Positions 32,576 to 40,700 of a stretch of 43,896 nt of DNA are shown piece by piece. Source of the stretch: Paraplanobispora siamensis (GTDB lineage: Bacteria; Actinomycetota; Actinomycetes; Streptosporangiales; Streptosporangiaceae). The position numbers and the translations under genes were made by a program. The notes beneath the pieces are model-generated. The model was not told where the DNA came from and made no database searches. It was given only the letters and a program-made list of their open reading frames with translations. The stretch lies in NCBI RefSeq assembly GCF_016863175.1, contig NZ_BOOJ01000035.1:1-43896 (forward strand), read 5' to 3'. Each line of letters begins with the position of its first letter. The first letter of the stretch is position 1.

Positions 32576-33070
32576 CTGGCGCGGGCCGGTCCATGCCTCC
32601 GTGACACGGCCGTCCGGCAGCGTGATGTCCAACTGCCGGCACCACGGTCGCGTCGGCGTCCATCCCTCAACCGGCGTGAAGCTCACCCGTAGCAGGCGGG
32701 CCGGGCGGGGAACCGGCCCACCCAGGTCGCGGGTCCCGTGCGCGGCCTCCTGACCGTCTGAATCGTCGAAGGCGCCACTGTTGTCGTCGCGGTAAACGGT
32801 GCCGAGGTCATCCTCGGTGGACAGGGTCCAATACCAGAAGAACGGTCCTTTGGCCTCCCTCTCGTGTCGCCGCAGGCCGGGGACGAACTCGTAGTGCAGC
32901 ACGCCGCCGGTCTCCGACATCTCCAGTCCGCGGGCGACCACGTGGTGGCCTTCCAGCAGTTCCCCGAGGTCGATGTCGAAGACGATGTCGAGACGCCTCG
33001 ACCCGCCTGCCCTGGTGAAGAAGGCGTCGGTGGCCGTACGCGGCGGAATTCTGATCACGACGCCCAGCAT
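32564..33070 (-). CDS. Hypothetical protein (168 aa)
   Basis: I place the start at ATG 33070 (MLGVVIRIPPRTATDAFF); the frame also has an ATG at 33136, and neither has a good ribosome site. The product is soluble, mixed alpha/beta by appearance, with aromatic-rich patches (PFFWYWTLSTEDD) and an acidic loop (YRDDNSGAFDDSDG). No signal peptide and no motif I recognise. Its 3' end overlaps a 10-bp tandem repeat. It is divergent from the NUDIX gene. Function unknown. Confidence 0.5.
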   Translation of the reverse strand: MLGVVIRIPPRTATDAFFTRAGGSRRLDIVFDIDLGELLEGHHVVARGLEMSETGGVLHYEFVPGLRRHEREAKGPFFWYWTLSTEDDLGTVYRDDNSGAFDDSDGQEAAHGTRDLGGPVPRPARLLRVSFTPVEGWTPTRPWCRQLDITLPDGRVTEAWTGPRQDGG

Positions 33071-33162
33071 CGGACACGATCGCGAGGCCGGCCAGCCGAT
33101 ATTCGGTCCTGCGACGCTCCGGAGGAACCGTGGCATGATCTCGGCGGGGTATCTTGATCCGG

Positions 33163-33639
33163 ATGAGTGAGCCCCTTCTGGAGCCGGAGCAGTGGTACGC
33201 CACGCTGCCGACGGCCTTCGTCTCGGCCTGCCTGCTGCTCACCGACGCCGACGGCCGCGTGCTGGTGGTCAAGCCCAACTACCGGCCGTACTGGATGATC
33301 CCCGGAGGCGTCATCGAGCCCGGGGAACTGCCCGAGGAGTGCGCGGCGCGGGAGATCGGCGAGGAGCTGGGCCTGGAGGTGCGGGCCGGGGAGCTGCTCG
33401 TCGTCCACTGGTCCCCGCCGGTGGACGACCGGCCCCGGGTGATGGTCAACTTCCTGTTCGACGGCGGTGCGGTCGCCGACCCGGGCGCCATCCGGCTGCA
33501 GGAGGACGAGCTCGACGAGGCGGCGTTCCTGCCCTGGGAGGAGGCGGCCGCCCGGCTCGCGTTCCACACCGCGCCCCGCCTGTCCGCCGCCCGCCGGGCC
33601 CGCGAGACCGGACGGACCGTCTACCTGCCGGGCTGGTGA
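33163..33639 (+). CDS. NUDIX hydrolase
   Basis: A 158-residue NUDIX protein. The start ATG at 33163 is used; a TTG at 33154 is also in frame. TATCTT sits seven bases before the ATG and could be the -10 of a leaderless message, although no good -35 is seen. The NUDIX box is exact: GGVIEPGELPEECAAREIGEELGLEV (G-x5-E-x7-REUxEExGU), which binds Mg2+ and hydrolyses a nucleoside diphosphate linked to another moiety. The substrate cannot be told; a role in nucleotide-sugar or damaged-nucleotide turnover is general knowledge of the family only. Confidence 0.9.
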   Translation: MSEPLLEPEQWYATLPTAFVSACLLLTDADGRVLVVKPNYRPYWMIPGGVIEPGELPEECAAREIGEELGLEVRAGELLVVHWSPPVDDRPRVMVNFLFDGGAVADPGAIRLQEDELDEAAFLPWEEAAARLAFHTAPRLSAARRARETGRTVYLPGW

Positions 33640-33687
33640 ACCGCCTGCCGTGAAGGGGCACGGGACGGGGACGGCGCCCCGCCGGGA

Positions 33688-35589
33688 TCAGTTGAGCCGG
33701 AAGGTCCTGTCCAGGGTGTCGACGTGCGTGCCCGCCTCGGCCCACTGGGCCTCGGGAGTGAAGAACCAGAACAGCCCGACGCCGCCGGAGTCCCGGACGA
33801 GGCACCGGGCGTGGAAGCGGAAGGCGCCGCCCGCGCCGCTCGGATGGGAGAAACGGAATTCCAGCTCGGCGGCCCGGCCGCCGGGGTAGGGGACCTCCTT
33901 GCGGCTGAGCTCCCGGTAGGAGGCGGGATCGATCAGCTTCTGGTCGTCCTGCAGGACGGTACGGAGCTCGTCGAGCATGGCGGCCGGGCTTCTGGTCTCT
34001 TTCCTCGCGGGGTCGGCGAAGGCGCCCAGGTACCAGGAGGGGGACAGGATCGAACCGCCGCGCTCCCAGCTCACCTGGTTCCCGGACTCCTCCTTGGTCC
34101 AGCCGTCGGGCACCGCGATGGAGAATCCGCGCCGGTCCGTGTGGAGGGTGAAGCCGCGCGGCAACGCGTCCGGGGCCTGGGAGGAGGAATCCGTGTCCCG
34201 GCCGGATGACGGGGCGGTTTCGTTCGAGGAAGCGGTGTCGTTCGAGGAAGCGGTTTCGTTCGAGGGAGCGCCGGAGCCCGCGGGGGTCCGCTGAGCGGAG
34301 GAGCCGGCTGACGGGGTGACCTCGGGGGAGGAGCCCGCGCCGGCGTGCTGTACTCCCCAGATCACCGCGGCGGTCACGGCGGCCGCGGCCAGCACCGACC
34401 CCGCCGCCACGGCCACCCGGCCGCGCGGCGACCCGGCGGACGGGCCCGGCCCGGTCGGCGGGTGCGAGGGCGCCCCGCCCGCCGTCGGAGGCGTTCCACC
34501 CGGGACGGGGCCGGGAACAGCCCCGCCGTGACGGCCGCCGGCAGAGGCGGGAACCGCTCCGCCGTCCGCAGAGCCGAAAACCGCCCCGCCGTTCGCGAGG
34601 CCGGGAACCGCCCCGCCGGGGCCGTCATGCGCGAGGCCGGGAGCCGCCAAGCCGGGGCCGCCGTCCGCGCCGTCGTGGTGAGCGTCCGCAGGGCCGGGAG
34701 CCGCCCCGCCCGGACCGCCGTTCCCGGTGCCGGGGTGGCGTGGGCTCCGCCCGGGGGCGGTGCGGGTTCCGGCGGCCGCCGGCGCGAGCAGCGTCATCGC
34801 CTGGTCGGCGGTCAGCCGTCCGGCCGGGTCCTTCACGAGCAGGCCGTCGAGCACCGGGCGGATCAGGTCCGCGTACCGGGGCGGGTCCGGGGGCCTGCTG
34901 ATGATCGCGGCGATCAGGGCCGCCGCGCTGTCCCTCTCGAACGGCCGGCGGCCCTCCACCGCCTGGTACAGCGTCACGCCCACGGCCCACAGGTCGGATG
35001 CCGCGGAGGCGCCCCGGCCCTCGATCTGCTCGGGGGCCAGGTAGGCGGGCGTGCCCATCATCTGGCCGGGCGCGGTCAGCTCGGAGGTGTCGTGGGAGGC
35101 CGCCGCGATCCCGAAGTCGGTGAGCATCGCCCGGCCGTTCTTGAGCAGGATGTTGGCCGGCTTGACGTCGCGGTGCACGACCCCGGCCACCTCGGCCGCG
35201 GCCAGCGCGGAGATCACCTGACGGCCGAGCTCGGCGGCGCGGGCCTCGGGCAGCCGTCCCTCCCTTTTGATCACCTCGGCCAGGGACGGGCCGTCGACCA
35301 GCTCCATGACGATCCACGGCAGCCCGTCCTCCTCGACCACGTCGTAGACGGTGACGATGCCGGGATGGCTCCTGAGCCGGGCCGCCGTGCGCGCCTCGCG
35401 GAGGGTCCGCCGCAGCCGCCGCTCGCGCTCCTGGGCGGGCAGGTGGGCGGGCAGCGCCACCTCCTTGATGGCCACGGGCTGATGGAGCAGCTCGTCCCAG
35501 GCCCGCCAGACCAGGCCCATCCCGCCCTCGCCGAGGGGCGCCTGCAACTGGTAGCGCCGCGCCAGTGCGCGCAACCGATCTTTCGGCAT
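33688..35589 (-). CDS. PknB-type receptor serine/threonine protein kinase
   Basis: A 633-residue Hanks-type kinase (ATG 35589; a TTG three codons earlier at 35598 is an alternative). Kinase domain about 13-275: glycine loop LGEGGMGLV, ATP lysine VAIKEV (K42), HRDVKPANIL (D141), DFGIA (D158), GTPAYLAPEQ. Then a Pro/Gly/Ala-rich cytoplasmic linker of about 110 residues (repeats such as GLAHDGPGGAVPGLANGG), one membrane helix (VAVAAGSVLAAAAVTAAVIWGV), a Ser/Thr/Asn stalk with three SSNETA-like repeats, and an extracellular domain of about 170 residues (FTLHTDRRGFSIAVPDGWTKEE...) without PASTA repeats. It should sense an outside signal and phosphorylate cytoplasmic targets; ligand and targets unknown. 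Confidence 0.9.
   Translation of the reverse strand: MPKDRLRALARRYQLQAPLGEGGMGLVWRAWDELLHQPVAIKEVALPAHLPAQERERRLRRTLREARTAARLRSHPGIVTVYDVVEEDGLPWIVMELVDGPSLAEVIKREGRLPEARAAELGRQVISALAAAEVAGVVHRDVKPANILLKNGRAMLTDFGIAAASHDTSELTAPGQMMGTPAYLAPEQIEGRGASAASDLWAVGVTLYQAVEGRRPFERDSAAALIAAIISRPPDPPRYADLIRPVLDGLLVKDPAGRLTADQAMTLLAPAAAGTRTAPGRSPRHPGTGNGGPGGAAPGPADAHHDGADGGPGLAAPGLAHDGPGGAVPGLANGGAVFGSADGGAVPASAGGRHGGAVPGPVPGGTPPTAGGAPSHPPTGPGPSAGSPRGRVAVAAGSVLAAAAVTAAVIWGVQHAGAGSSPEVTPSAGSSAQRTPAGSGAPSNETASSNDTASSNETAPSSGRDTDSSSQAPDALPRGFTLHTDRRGFSIAVPDGWTKEESGNQVSWERGGSILSPSWYLGAFADPARKETRSPAAMLDELRTVLQDDQKLIDPASYRELSRKEVPYPGGRAAELEFRFSHPSGAGGAFRFHARCLVRDSGGVGLFWFFTPEAQWAEAGTHVDTLDRTFRLN
34217..34270 (-). 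repeat. 18-bp in-frame tandem repeat, 3 copies
   Basis: Units at 34217, 34235 and 34253 (gtttcgttcgaggaagcg with one or two changes) encode SSNETA/SSNDTA in the extracellular stalk of the kinase. Confidence 0.9.
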
Positions 35590-35682
35590 ATTGGGCAAGA
35601 TATCCCGCCTGGCTCCGCCGGGAGGCCGGAAAGGGCGACGGGGACGCCCCGAGACGTCCCCGTCGCGCGATCGCGGGCCGGA

Positions 35683-37533
35683 TCAGCGCCAGGTGTCGTT
35701 ACGGGTCGCGGTGCCGGTCGCCGGGGTGGTGAAGGAGCGGTTGGGGTCGCTCTCCCAGGTCACCGAGCCGTCGGGGTTCTTCTTGATGTACTTGTAGGAG
35801 ATCGTCTTCCCGGCGGGCAGGTTCACCGTGGCCTTCCAGACCGGATAGCTCGCCGACGACAGCGCGACCGCGTTCGCCGGGTTCCAGGAGCCCAGCTCGG
35901 CGACGTCGCCGACGACGAAGACGTTCTGGCCCCAGTTGGTGGTCACGTTCGCGTTGAAGGAGGTGGCGACCTCGCCGGGGCTCACCGTCGGGGACGGGGT
36001 GGGCGTCGGGGTGGGGGTGGCGCCGCCGCCGACGTGGACGGCCACCGCACTCTTGGCGGGGACGGTCACGTTCGCGGTGCCGTCGCCGTTCACCGTCACC
36101 GAGCCGCTCCCGGCGGCGTTGGCGTAGGTGCCGGCGGGCAGGCCGGTGGCGAAGGTGCGGGTCAGCGAGCCGCCGCCGTTGTTGATCGCGACCCAGCCCT
36201 TGTTCCCGCGGCTGAAGGCGATCACGTTGTCGTTGTTGTCGTACCAGTTGCCGACCGCGGTGCCCGCGACGGCCTTGTGGAAGCCGACCATCCCGGCCAT
36301 CTGCCGGTGGAAGCAGGTCCAGCGCCCGTTGCCGCAGTCGGTGTCGGTGACGAACCCGCCGTTGGCCGAGGGCGGCCCGGCCTCCTTGTCGCTCCAGGTG
36401 AAGCCGGAGTAGACGCGCGGCGTGCCGTACGGCCAAGCCAGCATGAAGACGTTGGCCAGCCGGTAGGTGTCGCCGTACTTGTAGTTGAGCGTGGAGCCGT
36501 TGCGCTCGGTGTCGTGGTTGTCGACGAACGTCACGGCCTTGTCACCGGGCACCGAAAGGCCCCAGCTCTGCCCGAACGTCTCCAGCCAGTGGACCTGCCC
36601 GGTGAACTGCTCCTTCATCTTGCGGCCGAAGACGAACTCGTGCACGTCGCCGACCCCGGTGTACTGGCTCGGCTGGACCGCCTCGCCGTCGCCGTGGATG
36701 ACCTCCTGGTGGATGTACGGCGAGCCGGTCAGCTTCGCCTTGATGGCCGCCAGGTCGCCCGGGGGGATGTGCTTGGCCGCGTCGACGCGGAAGCCGTCCA
36801 CGCCGAGCGAGGTCAGCCTGTTGAGGTAGCCGGCGATCTGGTTGCGCACGTACTCGGAACCGGTGTTGAGGTCGGCCAGTCCGACCAGCTCGCAGTTCTG
36901 CACCCGCCAGCCGTCGTTCTTGTAGTCGGGGTCGTTGATCGTGCAGGTGGGCGCGTTGTGGAAGTCGGCGGCGGAGTAGAGGCCGGGGTAGTTGTACTTG
37001 CCGAAGGAGTAGCCGCCGTAGCTGGTGCTGCCCTGGCCGGTCATGTGGTTGATGACCGCGTCGACGTGCACCTTCAGGCCCGCGCCGTGACAGGCCCTGA
37101 TCATGTCCTTGAAGGCGTTCTCGTCGCCGAACTTGCTGGTGAGCGCGTAGCGGGCGGGCTGGTAGATGTCCCACCAGACCGAGCCGCCCTTGCTCATCGA
37201 GTCGTGCGGCGGGGAGACCTGGACGGCGCCGTACCCGGCCGGGCCGAGCACGTCGGTGCACTCGCGCGCGACCGACTTCCAGTTCCAGCTCCAGAGCTTG
37301 ACCATGGGGCCGGTGCCGGCCGGGGGCGCGGCCTGGACGGCGGCGGCGGAGGAGGCGGCGCCGAGCGCGACGGGCGCGAGCACGGCGGCGCCCGCCGTCA
37401 GCACGCTCAGCGCGGCGGCGGCCAGCGGCGTGCGGACACGCGACCGGCGGGACGGGGGACGGGGGGACGAGGGGCGTGGAGACGAGGGATGCGGGGATGA
37501 GGGGTGGGGGGCGGGGGATTTGTAGGATTCCAC
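35683..37533 (-). CDS. Secreted GH13 alpha-amylase with CBM20
   Basis: A 616-residue enzyme. The start is GTG 37533, with GGAGG seven bases upstream. The N-terminus has a serine/proline repeat stretch (PHPSSPHPSSPRPSSPRP) before a signal peptide (LAAAALSVLTAGAAVLAPVALG), so the n-region is unusually long. The catalytic barrel is of the Streptomyces alpha-amylase type (VKLWSWNWKSVARECTDVLGPAGYGAVQVSPP): nucleophile GFRVDAAKH (D251), acid QEVIHG (E277), third aspartate FVDNHDTERN (D341). A Thr/Pro linker (TPTPTPTPSP) leads to a C-terminal CBM20 starch-binding domain (about 520-616: SFNANVTTNWGQNVFVVGDVAELGSWNP). It hydrolyses internal alpha-1,4 bonds of starch outside the cell. It is downstream of the amylopullulanase gene, separated by a strong hairpin. 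Confidence 0.92.
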   Translation of the reverse strand: MESYKSPAPHPSSPHPSSPRPSSPRPPSRRSRVRTPLAAAALSVLTAGAAVLAPVALGAASSAAAVQAAPPAGTGPMVKLWSWNWKSVARECTDVLGPAGYGAVQVSPPHDSMSKGGSVWWDIYQPARYALTSKFGDENAFKDMIRACHGAGLKVHVDAVINHMTGQGSTSYGGYSFGKYNYPGLYSAADFHNAPTCTINDPDYKNDGWRVQNCELVGLADLNTGSEYVRNQIAGYLNRLTSLGVDGFRVDAAKHIPPGDLAAIKAKLTGSPYIHQEVIHGDGEAVQPSQYTGVGDVHEFVFGRKMKEQFTGQVHWLETFGQSWGLSVPGDKAVTFVDNHDTERNGSTLNYKYGDTYRLANVFMLAWPYGTPRVYSGFTWSDKEAGPPSANGGFVTDTDCGNGRWTCFHRQMAGMVGFHKAVAGTAVGNWYDNNDNVIAFSRGNKGWVAINNGGGSLTRTFATGLPAGTYANAAGSGSVTVNGDGTANVTVPAKSAVAVHVGGGATPTPTPTPSPTVSPGEVATSFNANVTTNWGQNVFVVGDVAELGSWNPANAVALSSASYPVWKATVNLPAGKTISYKYIKKNPDGSVTWESDPNRSFTTPATGTATRNDTWR

Positions 37534-37568
37534 GGTGGGGCCTCCAGGAGCGATGGATGGGTTCCCGT

Positions 37569-37600
37569 GCCGGGCCGGGTGCTGCAACACCCGGCCCGGC
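37569..37600 (-). terminator. Hairpin between amylopullulanase and alpha-amylase genes
   Basis: GCCGGGCCGGGTG (37569-37581) pairs exactly with CACCCGGCCCGGC (37588-37600) around a six-base loop. It ends 36 bases before the amylase start, so it may terminate the upstream transcript or form a structured leader. Confidence 0.7.
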
Positions 37601-37660
37601 GGCGTTCTCCGGACGGTCCGTCCGGATCTTGCCGGGGCCGTTCCCCGGACGGCCCCGAGC

Positions 37661-37720
37661 CTGCTCGGACTGTTCGGACTTGCTCGGACTTGCTCGGACT
37701 TGCTCGGACTTGCTGGGACC
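37661..37720. repeat. 10-bp tandem repeat, about 6 copies
   Basis: The unit tgctcggact occurs exactly at 37681, 37691 and 37701 and with one to two changes in three neighbouring copies. It lies immediately beyond the stop codon of the amylopullulanase (37722). Confidence 0.9.
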
Positions 37721-37721
37721 G

Positions 37722-40700
37722 CTAGGACTGCACGAAGACGGCGACCGTGCGGGCCGGGACCGTCAGCGTGCCGGTGGCCGCCTCGAAGCGCGACTGCTTC
37801 ACGACGGGGTCGCCGCCGTCCGCCTGGACCGGGTGGAGCGTCACCCGGCCGTCCTTGAGAGCGGGTACGGCCTGCGCCTGCTCCTGCGGGGTGGCGTTGA
37901 AGACGACCGTGACGGACTTCCACTTCGGGTCGATCCCGGAGGCGTCCAGGTGCATGGTCACCACACCCGGGGTCTCCGCGCTCCCGCTCACCGGGAACGA
38001 CAGCCGCTTCTGCACCTCGGCCAGGGAGCCGAGCGCGAAGGTGGGGGAGGAGGACCGGATCTTCAGCAGCTCGCCGTACCCGGTCCGGGCCGCGCCGATC
38101 GCGGCGCAGTCCGGCTTGAGCGCCGGGTCGGCCAGCAGCGGCCTGGCGTAGGGCCACTTGTCCTCGTTGTCGGCCTTGGGCGGCAGGCCCGCGCCGAAGC
38201 CGTTGCCCTGGGCGCAGTCCCACAGCAGCCGGTTGAACCAGTCACCGGAGTCGAAGGAGTTGCGGTCCAGCGACTTGGAGCGCAGCCGCTCGCTGCCGGC
38301 GTGGACGAACGCGGTGCCCTGCGACAGCGTTGCCGTGGCCAGCGACAGCGACTGCATCCGCACCCGGTCGGCCACGGAGGTCGCCTGCGGCAGCTTGAAG
38401 GCCAGCGCGTCGAACAGCGTCTCGTTGTCGTGGGCGTCCACGTAGGTCACGGCCTCGCCGGGCGCGGCGGTGTAACCCGCCGGGGAGCCGTTGTAGTCGA
38501 CCTCCGACCCCTTGACCTCCTTGCCGGAGGAGGCGGTGAAGCGGTAGTCGCGCAGGTTCCCGGTCAGGCCGACCTTGATCAGGTCGTGGTAGCGCAGCAG
38601 GCGCGCCCGCTGCTGCTCCTCGGTGCCGTTGGCGGGCGAGCCGTTCGGATCGCCCGCCAGGCCGGAGCCGAAGCCCTGCACCCGGGGATCGGGGTCGAAC
38701 GGGCCGCCGCCGCGCACCGCGTCGCGCAGCCGGTCGTTGAAGGTGCCGATCCCGGTCCCGGCCATGTTGAGCTGGGTGGCCTGCTCGAAGCGGGCGTCGT
38801 CGGCGACCTCGCCGAAGTTCCAGCCCTCGCCGTACAGGATGATCGACTTGCCGTCCACACCGTCCCTGGCGAGGGTCAGCTCGTCCAGGGCCTTGCGCAC
38901 GGCGACCATGTTCGCCTTGGGGTGGTGGCCCATCAGGTCGAACCGGAAGCCGTCGATCTTGTACTGCTTCGCCCAGGTGACGATCGAGTCGACGACCAGC
39001 TTGCCCATCATCGCGTGCTCGGGCGCGGTGTTGGCGCAGCAGGTGGAGGTGGCCACCGCGCCGTCGTCCAGCAGCCGGTGGTAGTAGCCGGGCACGATCC
39101 GGTCGAGTACCGAGGCCGGGTCCTGGCCGGCGGCGTGGGTGTGGTTGTAGACCACGTCCATGACCACCCGCAGGCCCGCGCCGTTCAGGCCCGAGACCAT
39201 CTGCCGGAACTCCTTGATCCGCGCCGTGCCGTCCGGGTCGGAGGCGTAGGAGCCCTCCGGCACGGTGTAGTGCCGCGGGTCGTAACCCCAGTTGAAGCCG
39301 TCCTTGGCCGCCGTCTTCGCCACGCACTCCTGCTGCCGGTCGGAGTCTGCGGGCAGCGCGGCCAGGTCGCAGTCGGGCTCGGTGCGGTCGGCCTTGCGCT
39401 CGGGGATGGTGGCGATGTCGAAGACCGGCAGCAGGTGCACGTGGGTCAGGCCGTCCTGAGCCAGAGCCCGCAGCTCCTTCATCCCCGCGGAGTCACCGGT
39501 GAAGGCGGCGTAGGTGCCGCGCCGCCCGGCCGGGACCGTCGCGTCGGAGGCGGAGAAGTCGCGCACGTGCAGCTCGTAGACCGACGCCTTGTCCTGCGGC
39601 ACCGCCCCGGGCTTGGCCAGGGAGGCCCAGCCCTCGGGCCGCAGGGACCGGTCGGACAGGTCCACCAGTTGGCTGCGGACCGAGTCGGCGGCCAGCGAGA
39701 CGCTGTAGGGGTCGGTCACCTCGTTGGTGACGACCTTGCCCGCGGCCGGGGAGTAGACCGTGACCAGGAAGGTGTAGTAGCGGCCCTTCCAGCCCGGCAG
39801 GCCCCGCACCGACCAGACGCCGGTGTCGTCGTCGCGCTGCATCCGGTGCACGCTGCGGCTCCCGCCGGACGGGTCGCGGTAGAGCGCCAGCTCGACCTTC
39901 TGGGCGGTGGGCGCCCACAGCGCCAGCCGGGGCAGCGCGCCGGAGGCGTCCGGGCCGAGCTCGGCCGTGGCCGCCCCGGCGTAGACGTCGTCGAGCACGC
40001 CGGGGATCTGCACCCCGGTGGCGGTCAGCAGCGCGCCCGAGGCGTCCCGCTCGACGGCCACGACCTGGCCGCGCAGCGCCTCCTCCACCAGGTCGGCGTC
40101 ACGCGGGTCCACCGTGAGCGCGGCGTGCCCGGCCAGGTGCGGCCACCTGGCCTTCTGCGCGTCGGTGAGCGCGCCCGGGTTCAGCCGGATGACCCGGTGA
40201 TCGCCGGTCAGCTCGCCCTTGGCGTAGGCGATGTCGCCCTTGGCGGAGAAGGCCAGCGTGTAGCGGAGCGTGGCCGAGGGCCGGACCTTCCAGGCGACGG
40301 TGCCCCGGTCGATCCAGTGCGCGGCGGACTTGGTCAGGTCGGCGTCGGCGCCGCGCGCCGCGGCCTGCGGGAGCACGTGGCCCTCGGCGGCCGCGACCCG
40401 CCAGACCTCGTGCCCGTCGGCGCTCAGGTCCAGGGCCTGGTCGCCGGGCAGGTCCTTGTCGTCGCCCTTGTGGATGATGTAGCTCACGTTCTTCGCCCCC
40501 TCCTTCAGAGGGACGCGGAAGAATACGCCGAAGCCGTCACTGCCCGCGGGCTGCAGAGGAGCGGCCCACTCGGTGGGAGTGGCGACGTCGCCCCACAGGT
40601 GCAGTCCCCAGCCGTCATAGTTCCCGTCGGGCCGGTGGTAATGCAGGATCGCGACGTTCTCCGCGGCGGCGCGGGTCGGGTGGACCGTCGCCACCCCGGA

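Noticed and set aside
34345-37500. Plus-strand open frame of 1,051 codons
   Set aside because: Antisense to the kinase and the alpha-amylase, both of which have full catalytic motifs.
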